Shown piece by piece: positions 35,286-43,064 of a stretch of DNA of 64,000 nucleotides (position 1 is the stretch's first letter; every line of letters starts with the position of its first letter). The notes under the pieces are model-generated. The model searched no databases and was not told the DNA's origin. It saw only the letters and a program-made list of their open reading frames with translations. The stretch lies in assembly GCA_030528885.1 (NCBI GenBank), contig JAUMXY010000004.1, forward strand, positions 1-64,000, in the 5' to 3' direction. Source of the stretch: Bacteroidales bacterium (GTDB lineage Bacteria > Bacteroidota > Bacteroidia > Bacteroidales > Bacteroidaceae). Made by a program: the position numbers and the translations under genes.

Positions 35286-36005
35286 ATGGAACCATTCAAA
35301 GTTATCATAGTTGAAGACGTTGCCTTAGAGATGAAAGGCACGAAAGAGATTTTCCGTTCAGACATTCCTGAAGCTGAAATTGTTGGCACAGCAATGAATG
35401 AAGGTGAGTTATGGAGACTTATGCGTGACAATCAGCCAGACATGGTGTTGCTTGACCTTGGTCTAGGAGGGTCGACGACTGTTGGCGTTGATGTGTGCAA
35501 GCAGTTACGCAGACGTTATCCTGATGTCCACGTTTTGATATTCACGGGAGAAATTCTGAATGAGAAATTATGGGTTGACGCATTAGATGCTGGTACAGAT
35601 GGCATCATTTTGAAGAGTGGCGAATTGCTCACCAAAGGCGATGTTCAGAGTGTGCTGAATGGTAAGAGAATGGTGTTTAACCAACCCATTTTGGAGAAGA
35701 TTCTCTTGAGATATCGAAAGTCTGTGCTCAACGAATCTCTGCGTCAAGAAGCTTTGCTCAATTATGACATCGACGAATATGATGAGCGTTTCCTCCGTCA
35801 TCTGGCATTAGGTTATACAAAAGATATGATAGCAGGACTGCGTGGAATGCCGTTTGGCGTGAAGTCGTTGGAAAAGCGTCAGAATGATTTGGTCAAGCGC
35901 TTGTTTGGCGATGAGCACATGAGCGTAAATGCAACGCGTCTTGTAACAAAAGCCTTCGAGTTGCGCATACTTGACATAGATAATCTTGATGCAGACGAGA
36001 ACTGA
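35286..36005 (+). CDS. LuxR-like DNA-binding response regulator
   Basis: 239 residues. The N-terminal receiver domain has the acidic pair Glu10-Asp11, phosphoacceptor Asp57 in MVLLDLGL, the LIFTGE strand-turn, and a lysine in IILKSGE. The C-terminal half (about 160-230) contains a helix-turn-helix-like FLRHLALGYTKDMIAGLRGMPFGVKSLEKRQNDLVKRLF. It follows the double kinase by 16 bp and is the obvious phosphorylation partner. The output domain is more divergent than classical GerE/LuxR domains. Target genes are unknown; the membrane protein 38 bp downstream is one candidate. Confidence 0.88.
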   Translation: MEPFKVIIVEDVALEMKGTKEIFRSDIPEAEIVGTAMNEGELWRLMRDNQPDMVLLDLGLGGSTTVGVDVCKQLRRRYPDVHVLIFTGEILNEKLWVDALDAGTDGIILKSGELLTKGDVQSVLNGKRMVFNQPILEKILLRYRKSVLNESLRQEALLNYDIDEYDERFLRHLALGYTKDMIAGLRGMPFGVKSLEKRQNDLVKRLFGDEHMSVNATRLVTKAFELRILDIDNLDADEN

Positions 36006-36043
36006 AAAAACAATAGTCAAGTCAAAGCCCAACCATCTTTTTC

Positions 36044-36745
36044 ATGAAGCATAGCGAAATCATACAACGCATATTGCAGAATTATCTGTTTGGTATTGCC
36101 ATAGCATTTGTGTTGTTGGCGATAGCATCTTGGTTGGCAAGCATCTATATAGACGGAATAGAAGGTCTTCTTACGCCCAAAGGGATGAGATGGATTTGTA
36201 GCAGTCTTGTTGCAAATTTTAGCACTGTTCCTTTAGCGCACCTTCTGCTTGGCTTCATGTCTATTAGCGTTCTTCGTGAATCAGGCCTCTTCAAGATTTT
36301 TCATGGGCATTTGTCATTAAAGCAAACAAGGGCATTGCAAATCACAAGCATTTCAGCAGCCATCATTCTTGTAGCGTTCTCCTTGCTTCTTTTCTTGCCC
36401 AACGCTTTGCTTCTTAGTGCCTTCGGTACGATTGCAGGCTCTTCTTTCACCAGAGGATTATATGGGATTGCCGCTTGCTTCGCCATCGCTATAGGAAATA
36501 TTTATGGCTACACATCTGGTAAATTCATAGGGATGCAGGATTTCATCCGTGCTCACATAAGCATATTCCCCCATGTCGCAAGCTATTTTGTCATTCTTTT
36601 TTTGGCCAGCCAGTTTGTATGCGGCCTTGAGTTTACGGAAATTTTCTCTCTTTTCGACAGAGGCGGCACATGTCTTGCTGCCATTCGCTGCTTGCTCTAT
36701 TACTCTCCTTTGGTTTTGTATGCCTTGCGTGCTGTTATCAGATAG
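36044..36745 (+). CDS. Small membrane protein resembling part of an AbgT transporter
   Basis: 233 residues with about six hydrophobic helices. The opening RILQNYLFGIAIAFVLLAIASWLASIYIDGIEGLLTPKGMRWICSS segment and HLLLGFMSISVLRESGLF resemble the N-terminal region of AbgT-family p-aminobenzoyl-glutamate transporters. Those proteins are about twice as long and have conserved substrate motifs that I do not find here. It could be a half-size relative, a sensor accessory, or a decayed transporter; the reading frame is intact. It shares an operon with the kinase and regulator. Its stop is 14 bp from the convergent nth gene. Confidence 0.7.
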   Translation: MKHSEIIQRILQNYLFGIAIAFVLLAIASWLASIYIDGIEGLLTPKGMRWICSSLVANFSTVPLAHLLLGFMSISVLRESGLFKIFHGHLSLKQTRALQITSISAAIILVAFSLLLFLPNALLLSAFGTIAGSSFTRGLYGIAACFAIAIGNIYGYTSGKFIGMQDFIRAHISIFPHVASYFVILFLASQFVCGLEFTEIFSLFDRGGTCLAAIRCLLYYSPLVLYALRAVIR

Positions 36746-36758
36746 AGAAACCATCTGT

Positions 36759-37403
36759 TTATTTCCTTCTTGCGGCAAATTCTTTACAAGCATTTTTTAT
36801 TCCGCATTCCTCGCATAGCGGTCTTTGGCTTTTGCAGACGTATCTTCCATGAAGTATCAACCAATGGTGCGCTCGAGCGACCACGTGAGAGGGGAAGTAC
36901 TTTATCAGTTCCTGTTCGACAGCATATGGTGTTGTGCTTTTGGGGGATACCAATCCGATGCGGTGGCTGACACGAAACACATGTGTGTCAACTGCCATTT
37001 TAGCTTGCTTGAATGCAACGCTTAGGATGACATTTGCGGTTTTTCTTCCTACACCAGGAAGGGCAACGAGGGCGTCGAAGTCACTAGGAACATTCCCTTC
37101 ATGCTTTTCAACCAACTGCTTGGCCATCTGCACAAGATGTTCTGCTTTGTTGTTGGGATAGCTGACCGACTTGATGTATTGGTAGATGACATCTTTTGAT
37201 GTGTTTGCCAATGTAGATGGTGTAGGAAAGGCTTCAAAAAGCGCTGGGGTGACAAGGTTGACCCTTTTGTCTGTGCATTGTGCTGACAGCATAACGGCAC
37301 AGAGCAGTTCAAACGTGTTCCTGTAATTGAGCTCTGTTGCTGCTTCTGGCATCGATTGCTCAAAGTGGCTGATGATGAAAAGGTAGCGGTCTTTCTTGGT
37401 CAT
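36759..37403 (-). CDS. nth: Endonuclease III
   Basis: Bifunctional DNA glycosylase/AP lyase for oxidised pyrimidines. The 214-residue protein has the helix-hairpin-helix LPGVGRKTANVIL with catalytic Lys121 and the catalytic aspartate Asp139 in VDTHVFRV, close to the K120/D138 pair of the E. coli enzyme. The iron-sulfur loop C-x6-C-x2-C-x5-C is intact (CKSQRPLCEECGIKNAC). The gene lies alone on the minus strand, convergent with the AbgT-like gene. No clear promoter box is visible in the 185-bp gap upstream. Confidence 0.96.
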   Translation of the reverse strand: MTKKDRYLFIISHFEQSMPEAATELNYRNTFELLCAVMLSAQCTDKRVNLVTPALFEAFPTPSTLANTSKDVIYQYIKSVSYPNNKAEHLVQMAKQLVEKHEGNVPSDFDALVALPGVGRKTANVILSVAFKQAKMAVDTHVFRVSHRIGLVSPKSTTPYAVEQELIKYFPSHVVARAHHWLILHGRYVCKSQRPLCEECGIKNACKEFAARRK

Positions 37404-37588
37404 GTTGCATAAAACGGGATTTGTCTTTGGAAGAAGTGGAGTAGGGAAACGCTAATGGTTGCTTGTGGAATGAGCTTGTTTCCCACCTCGTCTTCTCCTT
37501 GCTTAGGAAACGGGATGAAAAAACAGACAACAATTGTCATCAAATGATGCACAACTGTTGTCTGCTATAGTCTAGTTGTATGAATCAA

Positions 37589-37858
37589 TTATGCTTCAGC
37601 AACTGGTGTTGGCACGATAGATACCGTGCTGCGATTTTCGCGACCACGCTTGAAAACAACAATTCCATCGATGAGAGCGTAGAGCGTGTCATCCTTGCCA
37701 ATGCCTACATTCTTGCCAGGATAGTGCTTTGTGCCACGCTGGCGTACGATGATATTGCCTGCTTTTACTTTCTCACCACCGAAGTGCTTCAAACCGAGTC
37801 TTTTTGAGTGTGACTCACGGCCGTTCTTAGAACTACCTACACCTTTTTTATGTGCCAT
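37589..37858 (-). CDS. rpmA: Ribosomal protein L27
   Basis: 89-residue large-subunit protein near the peptidyl transferase centre. [22 protein letters not shown] is the mature-type N-terminus directly after Met; no Firmicutes-like cleavable extension is present. It also has [29 protein letters not shown]. It follows rplU by 59 bp, the usual rplU-rpmA order. Confidence 0.97.
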   Translation of the reverse strand: MAHKKGVGSSKNGRESHSKRLGLKHFGGEKVKAGNIIVRQRGTKHYPGKNVGIGKDDTLYALIDGIVVFKRGRENRSTVSIVPTPVAEA

Positions 37859-37917
37859 GTTGGATAAACTTCTTAAAGATTAAAAAATGAAAAATAAAGT
37901 CTGTAAAGCTGCAATCA

Positions 37918-38235
37918 TTATGCAACAACTGACTTTACAAGAACCTGAGTGAACTGCTCACGATGGCCTCTGAGCTTGCGATAGCCCTTGCGGCGACGCT
38001 TGTGGAATACGAGTACCTTGTCACCCTTGATGAGTGGAACAAGAACTTCGAGAACAACTTTTGCGCCTTCTACAGTTGGAGTACCAACCTTTACAACACC
38101 GTCGTTGTCAGCCAACAACACTTTCTCAATCTCAACAGTTGCACCAGTCTCCACATTCTGCATGTGATGAACGTAGAGTTTCTTGCCTTCCTCTACCTTG
38201 AACTGCTGACCCTGAATTTCTGCAATTACGTACAT
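37918..38235 (-). CDS. rplU: Ribosomal protein L21
   Basis: 105 residues starting [25 protein letters not shown]. The frame extends upstream without a stop to 38325, but the promoter box at 38323-38330 and the family start both favour the ATG at 38235. [20 protein letters not shown] is the typical basic C-terminal segment. First gene of the rplU-rpmA operon, with an 80-nt leader. Confidence 0.96.
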   Translation of the reverse strand: MYVIAEIQGQQFKVEEGKKLYVHHMQNVETGATVEIEKVLLADNDGVVKVGTPTVEGAKVVLEVLVPLIKGDKVLVFHKRRRKGYRKLRGHREQFTQVLVKSVVA

Positions 38236-38322
38236 TTTGTTTTTAATTGTTTTAGGGTTGAATCGGCAGGCGAAGCACCTTGTGCGCTTGCTTTTCCGAG
38301 CCTTTCCGACATAAATCGGCTG

Positions 38323-38330
38323 CAAAGATA
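38323..38330 (-). promoter_or_regulatory. -7 promoter box of rplU-rpmA
   Basis: The complement reads TATCTTTG followed by... upstream GC-rich leader DNA; it is a perfect -7 box. The roughly 80-nt leader includes a possible GCCGATTT hairpin and may carry ribosomal protein control. Confidence 0.65.
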
Positions 38331-38457
38331 CGGCTTTTTCGCAAATTGACCAAACTTTTTTGTTGTTTTTTCATGATTAAAGTTGGCACAGGTCTCTAAA
38401 GGCTATTCAATTATTGTACAAGAAAACTTCAATTTTACGTTTTTTACGAGAATAATC

Positions 38458-38488
38458 TTGTGGATTGTGTTTTTATTATGTATATTTG
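38458..38488 (+). promoter_or_regulatory. Promoter of a candidate structured RNA
   Basis: TATATTTG at 38481-38488 followed by C is a perfect -7 box, and a TTG at 38458-38460 occupies the -33 position. No convincing reading frame begins within the next 330 bases. Confidence 0.65.
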
Positions 38489-38494
38489 CAGTTG

Positions 38495-38820
38495 CTAACA
38501 AGATGGCTCGGATTTCGGTAGATGTTTGAGTGATGTATGTGAGCGCTACATTTTGGAAATGCGTCGCTGACGCTTTGTTTTTGGCAATTCGAAATTACCA
38601 CAAAAGAATAATGGAGTCAAGAACATTGCAGAGGTTGGTGCTACGGGTCGGTATGTTCCGCCTCGTTAAGCGTGCTGGGGCTTCTTGGGCTTCACGCACG
38701 CTTTTACGGGTGTTTGCTATATACCAACGGCGTGGGTGTCACTCTGTCTCGTTTACTCCTATAGGCTGTGGTAGGCCTCGAATTGCAAACGAGCAGAAGG
38801 TAGGCACCCCGCTTTTTCTT
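38495..38820 (+). ncRNA. Candidate structured non-coding RNA or long leader
   Basis: The stretch follows a strong promoter and is richer in G+C than its flanks. It has several perfect helices: GCGTC/GACGC around GCT (38561-38573), AAGCGTGC (38668-38675) with GCACGCTT (38696-38703), and CTCG/CGAG near 38780. GCGTGGGTGTC (38730-38740) pairs with GGCACCCCGC (38803-38812) with one bulged T, and this helix leads directly into a T-rich tail like an intrinsic terminator. It lacks the hallmarks of tmRNA, RNase P RNA and SRP RNA that I know. It could be a free small RNA or an attenuating leader of the acyltransferase gene that starts within 25 bp. Confidence 0.4.
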
Positions 38821-38833
38821 TTGTGGTTAATGA

Positions 38834-39580
38834 TTGGATAATCTTGCTATTAAAATATGTTCGATTTTGGGTGCTTTGCGGACAGGCTTATATAAAACTG
38901 CGGCTGTGAATTCTGTTGTAAAACTTTTTAAGAAAGTGGATTTGTTGAAAACTGTTTATTTCAATTTCCATTATTTCCCCTTTAAGGTGGCTGTACGCAT
39001 GCCTTTTTTCATTTATAAGCGTTCGGAACTTTACCTGATGAAAGGAAAAATCATAATTGATGCTCCTGTTAAAACGGGAATGGTAAAATTGGGTCCACAT
39101 GGACTGGGTACTCAGGATTTATTATATTCCAGAACAATGTGGCAGGTTGCAGGAACGCTGGTAGTCAAAGGAAAGACGAATATTGGACGAGGTTGCAAAA
39201 TAAGTGTGGGAAAAGAGGCTGTATTGACTTTGGGAAAAGATTTTCAGATAACAGGTAATTCCGAGATAATATGCCAAAAAGAAATTACCTTTGGCAATGA
39301 TTGTTTGTTGTCATGGGATATTCTCATGATGGATACTGACTTCCATCAGATTGTTAATGAGGGTGGAGAAATTATTAATGCTCCCATGCCAATCAGTATT
39401 GGAAACCATGTGTGGATTGGCTGTCGTAATACGATACTAAAAGGGGTAACAATCGCTGATAATAATGTGGTTTCTGCAAATTCTACAGTAACACGTAGTA
39501 TTGATGAGTCCAATTGTGTTATCGGTGGACATGGGAAAACAGTAGGTGTTATCAAGCGAGGGGTTGGATGGCGTCATTAG
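38834..39580 (+). CDS. Left-handed beta-helix acyltransferase
   Basis: 248-residue frame with a C-terminal hexapeptide-repeat domain (about 100-240): IGRGCKISVGKEAVLTLG, ITGNSEIICQKEITFGNDC, then the acetyltransferase active-site region MDTDFHQI and IGNHVWIGCRNTILKGVTIADNNVVSANSTVTRS. The His in DTDFH is the expected catalytic base in this family. The N-terminal part (FNFHYFPFKVAVRMPFFIYKRSELYLMKGKIIID) is typical of surface-polysaccharide acetyltransferases. The start is uncertain: the frame opens with TTG, an in-frame GTG lies at 38906, and no early ATG is available. No other glycan genes surround it, so the acceptor is unknown. Confidence 0.82.
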   Translation: MDNLAIKICSILGALRTGLYKTAAVNSVVKLFKKVDLLKTVYFNFHYFPFKVAVRMPFFIYKRSELYLMKGKIIIDAPVKTGMVKLGPHGLGTQDLLYSRTMWQVAGTLVVKGKTNIGRGCKISVGKEAVLTLGKDFQITGNSEIICQKEITFGNDCLLSWDILMMDTDFHQIVNEGGEIINAPMPISIGNHVWIGCRNTILKGVTIADNNVVSANSTVTRSIDESNCVIGGHGKTVGVIKRGVGWRH

Positions 39581-39791
39581 TTTTTTGTCAGATATAGCTG
39601 GTAAGTTCTCCTTTTCCGATACTTTTTAATGTTCTTGTGGTGGTGATATGCTTTTTCTTGTTCCCGTTACAAAATCAATGGTTCTTTTTGAATCTGCAAC
39701 ATGCAACAGTCATTTGGGGCGATAAATGTCTTGAAGGTGAAGATGTAGGGTGTTTTTCTACTATCTGTTTTGTTGTTAACGGAAATAACCG
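39581..39791. other. Intergenic stretch without a supported gene
   Basis: AT-rich DNA after the acyltransferase. Short frames exist but have no domain, start context or promoter. Confidence 0.4.
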
Positions 39792-39799
39792 TAATTTTG
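39792..39799 (+). promoter_or_regulatory. -7 promoter box of the DMT exporter
   Basis: TAATTTTG is a perfect -7 box. The leader of about 140 nt contains a small GGGGG/CCCCC hairpin near 39843-39860. Confidence 0.55.
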
Positions 39800-39946
39800 T
39801 ATTGAATCGGTTGATTCTATGTGCATGATTGGAGAGTTTGACGGGGGCTTGTATCCCCCTCCTAAAGAGCCGTTTTTAATCTCGCTCCATCTGTACTACC
39901 ATCTATCTGATTTCCCCTGATTAGTTGCAGAAACAACACGTTTTTT

Positions 39947-40837
39947 ATGAAAAAGCTGAGTAGAAACGCTATCATTGGATATCCTGCGGGTATCATTTCG
40001 GGCATCGCCTACGGGCTTAACCCTTTGTTTGCAAAGCCATTGATGAGCAATGGGGCTGCTGTGGAGTCTATCCTCTTCTTTCGCTACTTGTTTGCGGTGG
40101 TCATGCTGGGCGCTTTCCTGTGGATCAGCAGCAGGAGCTTCAAGGTCTCTGTCAAGCAGGCGGCTGTGCTGATTGTGCTAGGACTCCTCTATGCTGCCAG
40201 CAGCCTGTGCCTCTTCGAAGCGTATAACTACATCGCTTCGGGGCTGGCTACCACGCTTGTGTTCCTTTCGCCTGTGCTCGTGGCTATCATCATGGCGTGT
40301 CTGGGCGTTGTGCCCTCATGGTCTGTGTGGCTTGCCATTGTTGCTACGTTTGGAGGTGTGTTCATCATGGCGCAGGGCAGCGGAAACGAAGTGATAGACC
40401 CCTTGGGTGTGGTCTTGTCGCTAGGTTCGGCGCTTGCGTATGCGCTCTTTGTCGTGGTCATCAACCGCAGCAAGGTGATTGCGGGCATCTCTCACACGCT
40501 GCTCACTTTCTATGCGCTGGCGGTCGGCATGCTTGTGTTCATGGGAAAGTTGCTCCTTTCTGATGCTCCTGTCACGGCTGGCATTGACAGTGGTTCTGCA
40601 TGGCTGTGCATTGTCGGGCATGCGCTGCTGCCCACCATTGTCTCTATTGCCACCCTTGCCGTTGCCACGCGTAACATCGGTGCCACCAAGGCTACTGTGC
40701 TGGGCGTGTTTGAACCAATAGCGGCCATACTTGTAGGCACCATCGTGTTTGACGAGCCGCTCACGATGAGTATCGTGGCTGGCATCGGCATATCTGTCGT
40801 GGCTGTCACCGTGATGATTGCGCTGACGAAGCGGTAG
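39947..40837 (+). CDS. EamA/DMT-family transporter
   Basis: 296 residues with ten hydrophobic helices arranged as two EamA repeats. The first ends near residue 145 (WLAIVATFGGVFIMAQG) and the second begins after PLGVVLSLGSALAYALFVVV. The late LGVFEPIAAILVGTIVFDEPLT segment is the classic EamA signature. Family members export metabolites such as amino acids or nucleotide sugars; the substrate cannot be read. It probably forms its own transcription unit, with DUF1810 52 bp downstream. Confidence 0.9.
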   Translation: MKKLSRNAIIGYPAGIISGIAYGLNPLFAKPLMSNGAAVESILFFRYLFAVVMLGAFLWISSRSFKVSVKQAAVLIVLGLLYAASSLCLFEAYNYIASGLATTLVFLSPVLVAIIMACLGVVPSWSVWLAIVATFGGVFIMAQGSGNEVIDPLGVVLSLGSALAYALFVVVINRSKVIAGISHTLLTFYALAVGMLVFMGKLLLSDAPVTAGIDSGSAWLCIVGHALLPTIVSIATLAVATRNIGATKATVLGVFEPIAAILVGTIVFDEPLTMSIVAGIGISVVAVTVMIALTKR

Positions 40838-40889
40838 CGCGTTTCTGTCTGAATTTGAATAAATGTATAACGGTTGAAATCTGAAAGTA

Positions 40890-41372
40890 ATGATGAAAGA
40901 GAACGAGTTAATTTCCTGCGAGAATTCTGTTGAGAAGCAGGCTGAAGGACAGGGAAGCTTTTTGCTGGAGCGTTTTCTCAAGGCTCAGCGATGGATGTAT
41001 GCACAAGCCTTGGAGGAGTTGAAAGGCGGTCAAAAGGTGTCTCACTGGATATGGTACATCTTTCCGCAGCTGAAGGGGCTGGGAGCAAGCCCCAATTCTC
41101 GGTATTATGGAGTTGAGGGGAAGGAGGAGGCCCGGGCGTATCTGTATCACCCTGTTCTGGGCGAGAGATTGCGAGAGGTTACTTCTGTGTTGTTGAGCTT
41201 GGAGGGGAAGGATGTTCGGGATATCTTCGGTGATTTGGATGCAATGAAAGTCCGTTCCTGCATGACGCTCTTCAACGAAGTGGCGGAGGATGACTTGTTC
41301 CAACAGGTTCTTGACCGCTGTTATGATGGGAGTGCTGACATGTATACGTTGGAACTCTTGAAAAGAATGTGA
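40890..41372 (+). CDS. DUF1810-family protein
   Basis: 160 residues. Typical family segments are LERFLKAQRWMYAQALEELKGGQKVSHWIWYIFPQLKGLG, SRYYGVEGKEEARAYLYHPVLGERL, and DVRDIFGDLDAMKVRSCMTLFNEV. These proteins are small, alpha-helical and cytosolic, with no firmly assigned role that I know of. The first 25 residues are not part of the domain; the start could be either of two adjacent ATGs. No signal peptide. Neighbours give no hint. Confidence 0.85.
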   Translation: MMKENELISCENSVEKQAEGQGSFLLERFLKAQRWMYAQALEELKGGQKVSHWIWYIFPQLKGLGASPNSRYYGVEGKEEARAYLYHPVLGERLREVTSVLLSLEGKDVRDIFGDLDAMKVRSCMTLFNEVAEDDLFQQVLDRCYDGSADMYTLELLKRM

Positions 41373-41465
41373 TTTCTCAGAATGAGCGCATGGGTGGGTA
41401 GGGCGTTTCTGCCAGCTAGAAGGCGATGTGCTGGTGGTGGGAAAGAAAAAGGTGCTCTTTTTCTT

Positions 41466-41494
41466 GTTCTCTTTTCTTGTTTTTTGTACCTTTG
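41466..41494 (+). promoter_or_regulatory. Promoter of rarA
   Basis: TACCTTTG at 41487-41494 followed by C is a perfect -7 box. A TTG lies about 20 bp upstream. The box lies inside the longer open frame and therefore supports the rarA start at 41527. Confidence 0.65.
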
Positions 41495-41526
41495 CCGTTC
41501 ACAAATCAATATACGAGTGTAGAAAT

Positions 41527-42804
41527 ATGCAACCGTTAGCTGAGAGATTGCGTCCACAGACGCTGGACGACTACATAGGGCAGAAGCACCTTGTGGGTGA
41601 GGGGGCTGTGATTCGCCGCATGATTGAGCAGAAGCGCATCTCCTCGTTCATCCTGTGGGGACCGCCTGGAGTGGGGAAGACCACGCTGGCGAATATCATA
41701 GCCAAGACGCTGGATGTGCCGTTCTTCACGCTGAGCGCCGTCACTTCGGGCGTGAAGGATGTGCGTGAGGTGATTGAGAAGGCGAAAGCCAGCAGCTTCT
41801 TCGGCCATGTGAGAGGGGGCGTGTCGCCCATTCTTTTCATAGATGAAATACACCGCTTCTCGAAGTCGCAGCAGGACAGCCTTCTCGGAGCTGTGGAGCA
41901 GGGGACGGTGACGCTGATTGGTGCCACGACGGAGAACCCTTCGTTTGAAGTTATCCGCCCGCTCTTGAGCCGATGCCAGGTGTATGTGCTGAAGAGCCTG
42001 GAGGTGGAGGATTTGCAGGGCTTGCTTGAGCATGCGCTGAAGACGGATGTGTTTCTGAAGGAGAAGGAAATTGATGTGCAGGAGACGGCTGCCATGATGC
42101 GATACAGCGGTGGAGACGCACGCAAGTTCTTGAATATTCTTGAACTTGTAACGGAAACATCTTCAGTCATCAATGATGATGTGGTTACAGAAACGCTTCA
42201 GCAGAATCCGTTGGCGTATGACAAGGACGGAGAGATGCACTACGACCTCATATCTGCATTCATCAAGAGCATTCGAGGCAGTGACCCTGATGCCGCTATT
42301 TACTATCTGGCGCGAATGATTGAAGGAGGGGAAGATCCTATCTTTATCGCACGTCGTCTGGTCATCTCTGCCAGTGAGGATGTGGGGCTGGCTAACCCCA
42401 ATGCTTTGCTGCTTGCCAATGCTGCTTTCGACACGGTGTCGAAGATTGGCATGCCCGAGGGGCGCATACCGCTTGCCGAGGCGACTGTCTATCTGGCAAC
42501 CTCGCCCAAGAGCAATTCTGCTTATGAGGCAATCAATGCAGCGTTGGAGTATGTGAGAGAAACAGGCAACTTGCCTGTGCCGCTTCATTTACGCAACGCT
42601 CCGACAAAACTGATGTCGCAGCTTGGCTATGGCAAGGATTACAAATATGCTCATGCTTACAAGGGGCATTTCGTGGAGCAGCAGTTCCTGCCTGACGATG
42701 CCCAAGAGGAACGATTCTGGGTGCCGCAGGAGAATGCTTCGGAAGGTAAACTGCAAGAGCGCATGAAGCAGTTGTGGGGAGAGCGATTTACGAAGAACGA
42801 TTAG
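41527..42804 (+). CDS. rarA: RarA/MgsA-family replication-associated AAA+ ATPase
   Basis: AAA+ protein that acts at stalled replication forks. The frame is open from 41428, but the promoter at 41487-41494 and the family start MQPLAERLRPQTLDDYIGQKHLVG fix the ATG at 41527, giving 425 residues. Walker A is GPPGVGKTTLANII, Walker B ILFIDEIHRFSKSQQD, sensor 1 GATTENPSFEV. The C-terminal half contains the MgsA tetramerisation segment (SAFIKSIRGSDPDAAIYYLARMIEGGEDP...RRLVISASEDVGLANP). Full family length. Confidence 0.95.
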   Translation: MQPLAERLRPQTLDDYIGQKHLVGEGAVIRRMIEQKRISSFILWGPPGVGKTTLANIIAKTLDVPFFTLSAVTSGVKDVREVIEKAKASSFFGHVRGGVSPILFIDEIHRFSKSQQDSLLGAVEQGTVTLIGATTENPSFEVIRPLLSRCQVYVLKSLEVEDLQGLLEHALKTDVFLKEKEIDVQETAAMMRYSGGDARKFLNILELVTETSSVINDDVVTETLQQNPLAYDKDGEMHYDLISAFIKSIRGSDPDAAIYYLARMIEGGEDPIFIARRLVISASEDVGLANPNALLLANAAFDTVSKIGMPEGRIPLAEATVYLATSPKSNSAYEAINAALEYVRETGNLPVPLHLRNAPTKLMSQLGYGKDYKYAHAYKGHFVEQQFLPDDAQEERFWVPQENASEGKLQERMKQLWGERFTKND

Positions 42805-42830
42805 CATTAAATAGCTGCCAAGGAACTTTT

Positions 42831-42869
42831 AAGTCATAAAAAAGGTGCTTTTCACTCTTTTTATGACTT
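42831..42869. terminator. Terminator-like hairpin after rarA
   Basis: AAGTCATAAAAA and TTTTTATGACTT are perfect 12-bp arms around a 15-nt loop, followed by a T-rich run. The remaining bases to 43064 hold only a weak promoter-like GACCTTTG near 42980. Confidence 0.65.
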
Positions 42870-43064
42870 ATTTTTGTTTTTTCTTTTGCAGTTTTGATAA
42901 AAATGCCATACCTTTACCGATGCAAATAGTTTTTTAGATAAAACTTGCCTGATTAACTAACTTTACTGATTATACAGAGACCTTTGCGATAGGAGAACGA
43001 AAGCCCTGTTGCGAGTGTCGTGTTTTTGTATGGAATCATCATTATCAATAAAGTAATAACAATC

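Noticed and set aside
38530..38841. A 103-residue frame upstream of the acyltransferase
   Set aside because: The composition is not protein-like, there is no start context, and the same bases form strong RNA helices and a terminator-like end. I treat it as candidate RNA.
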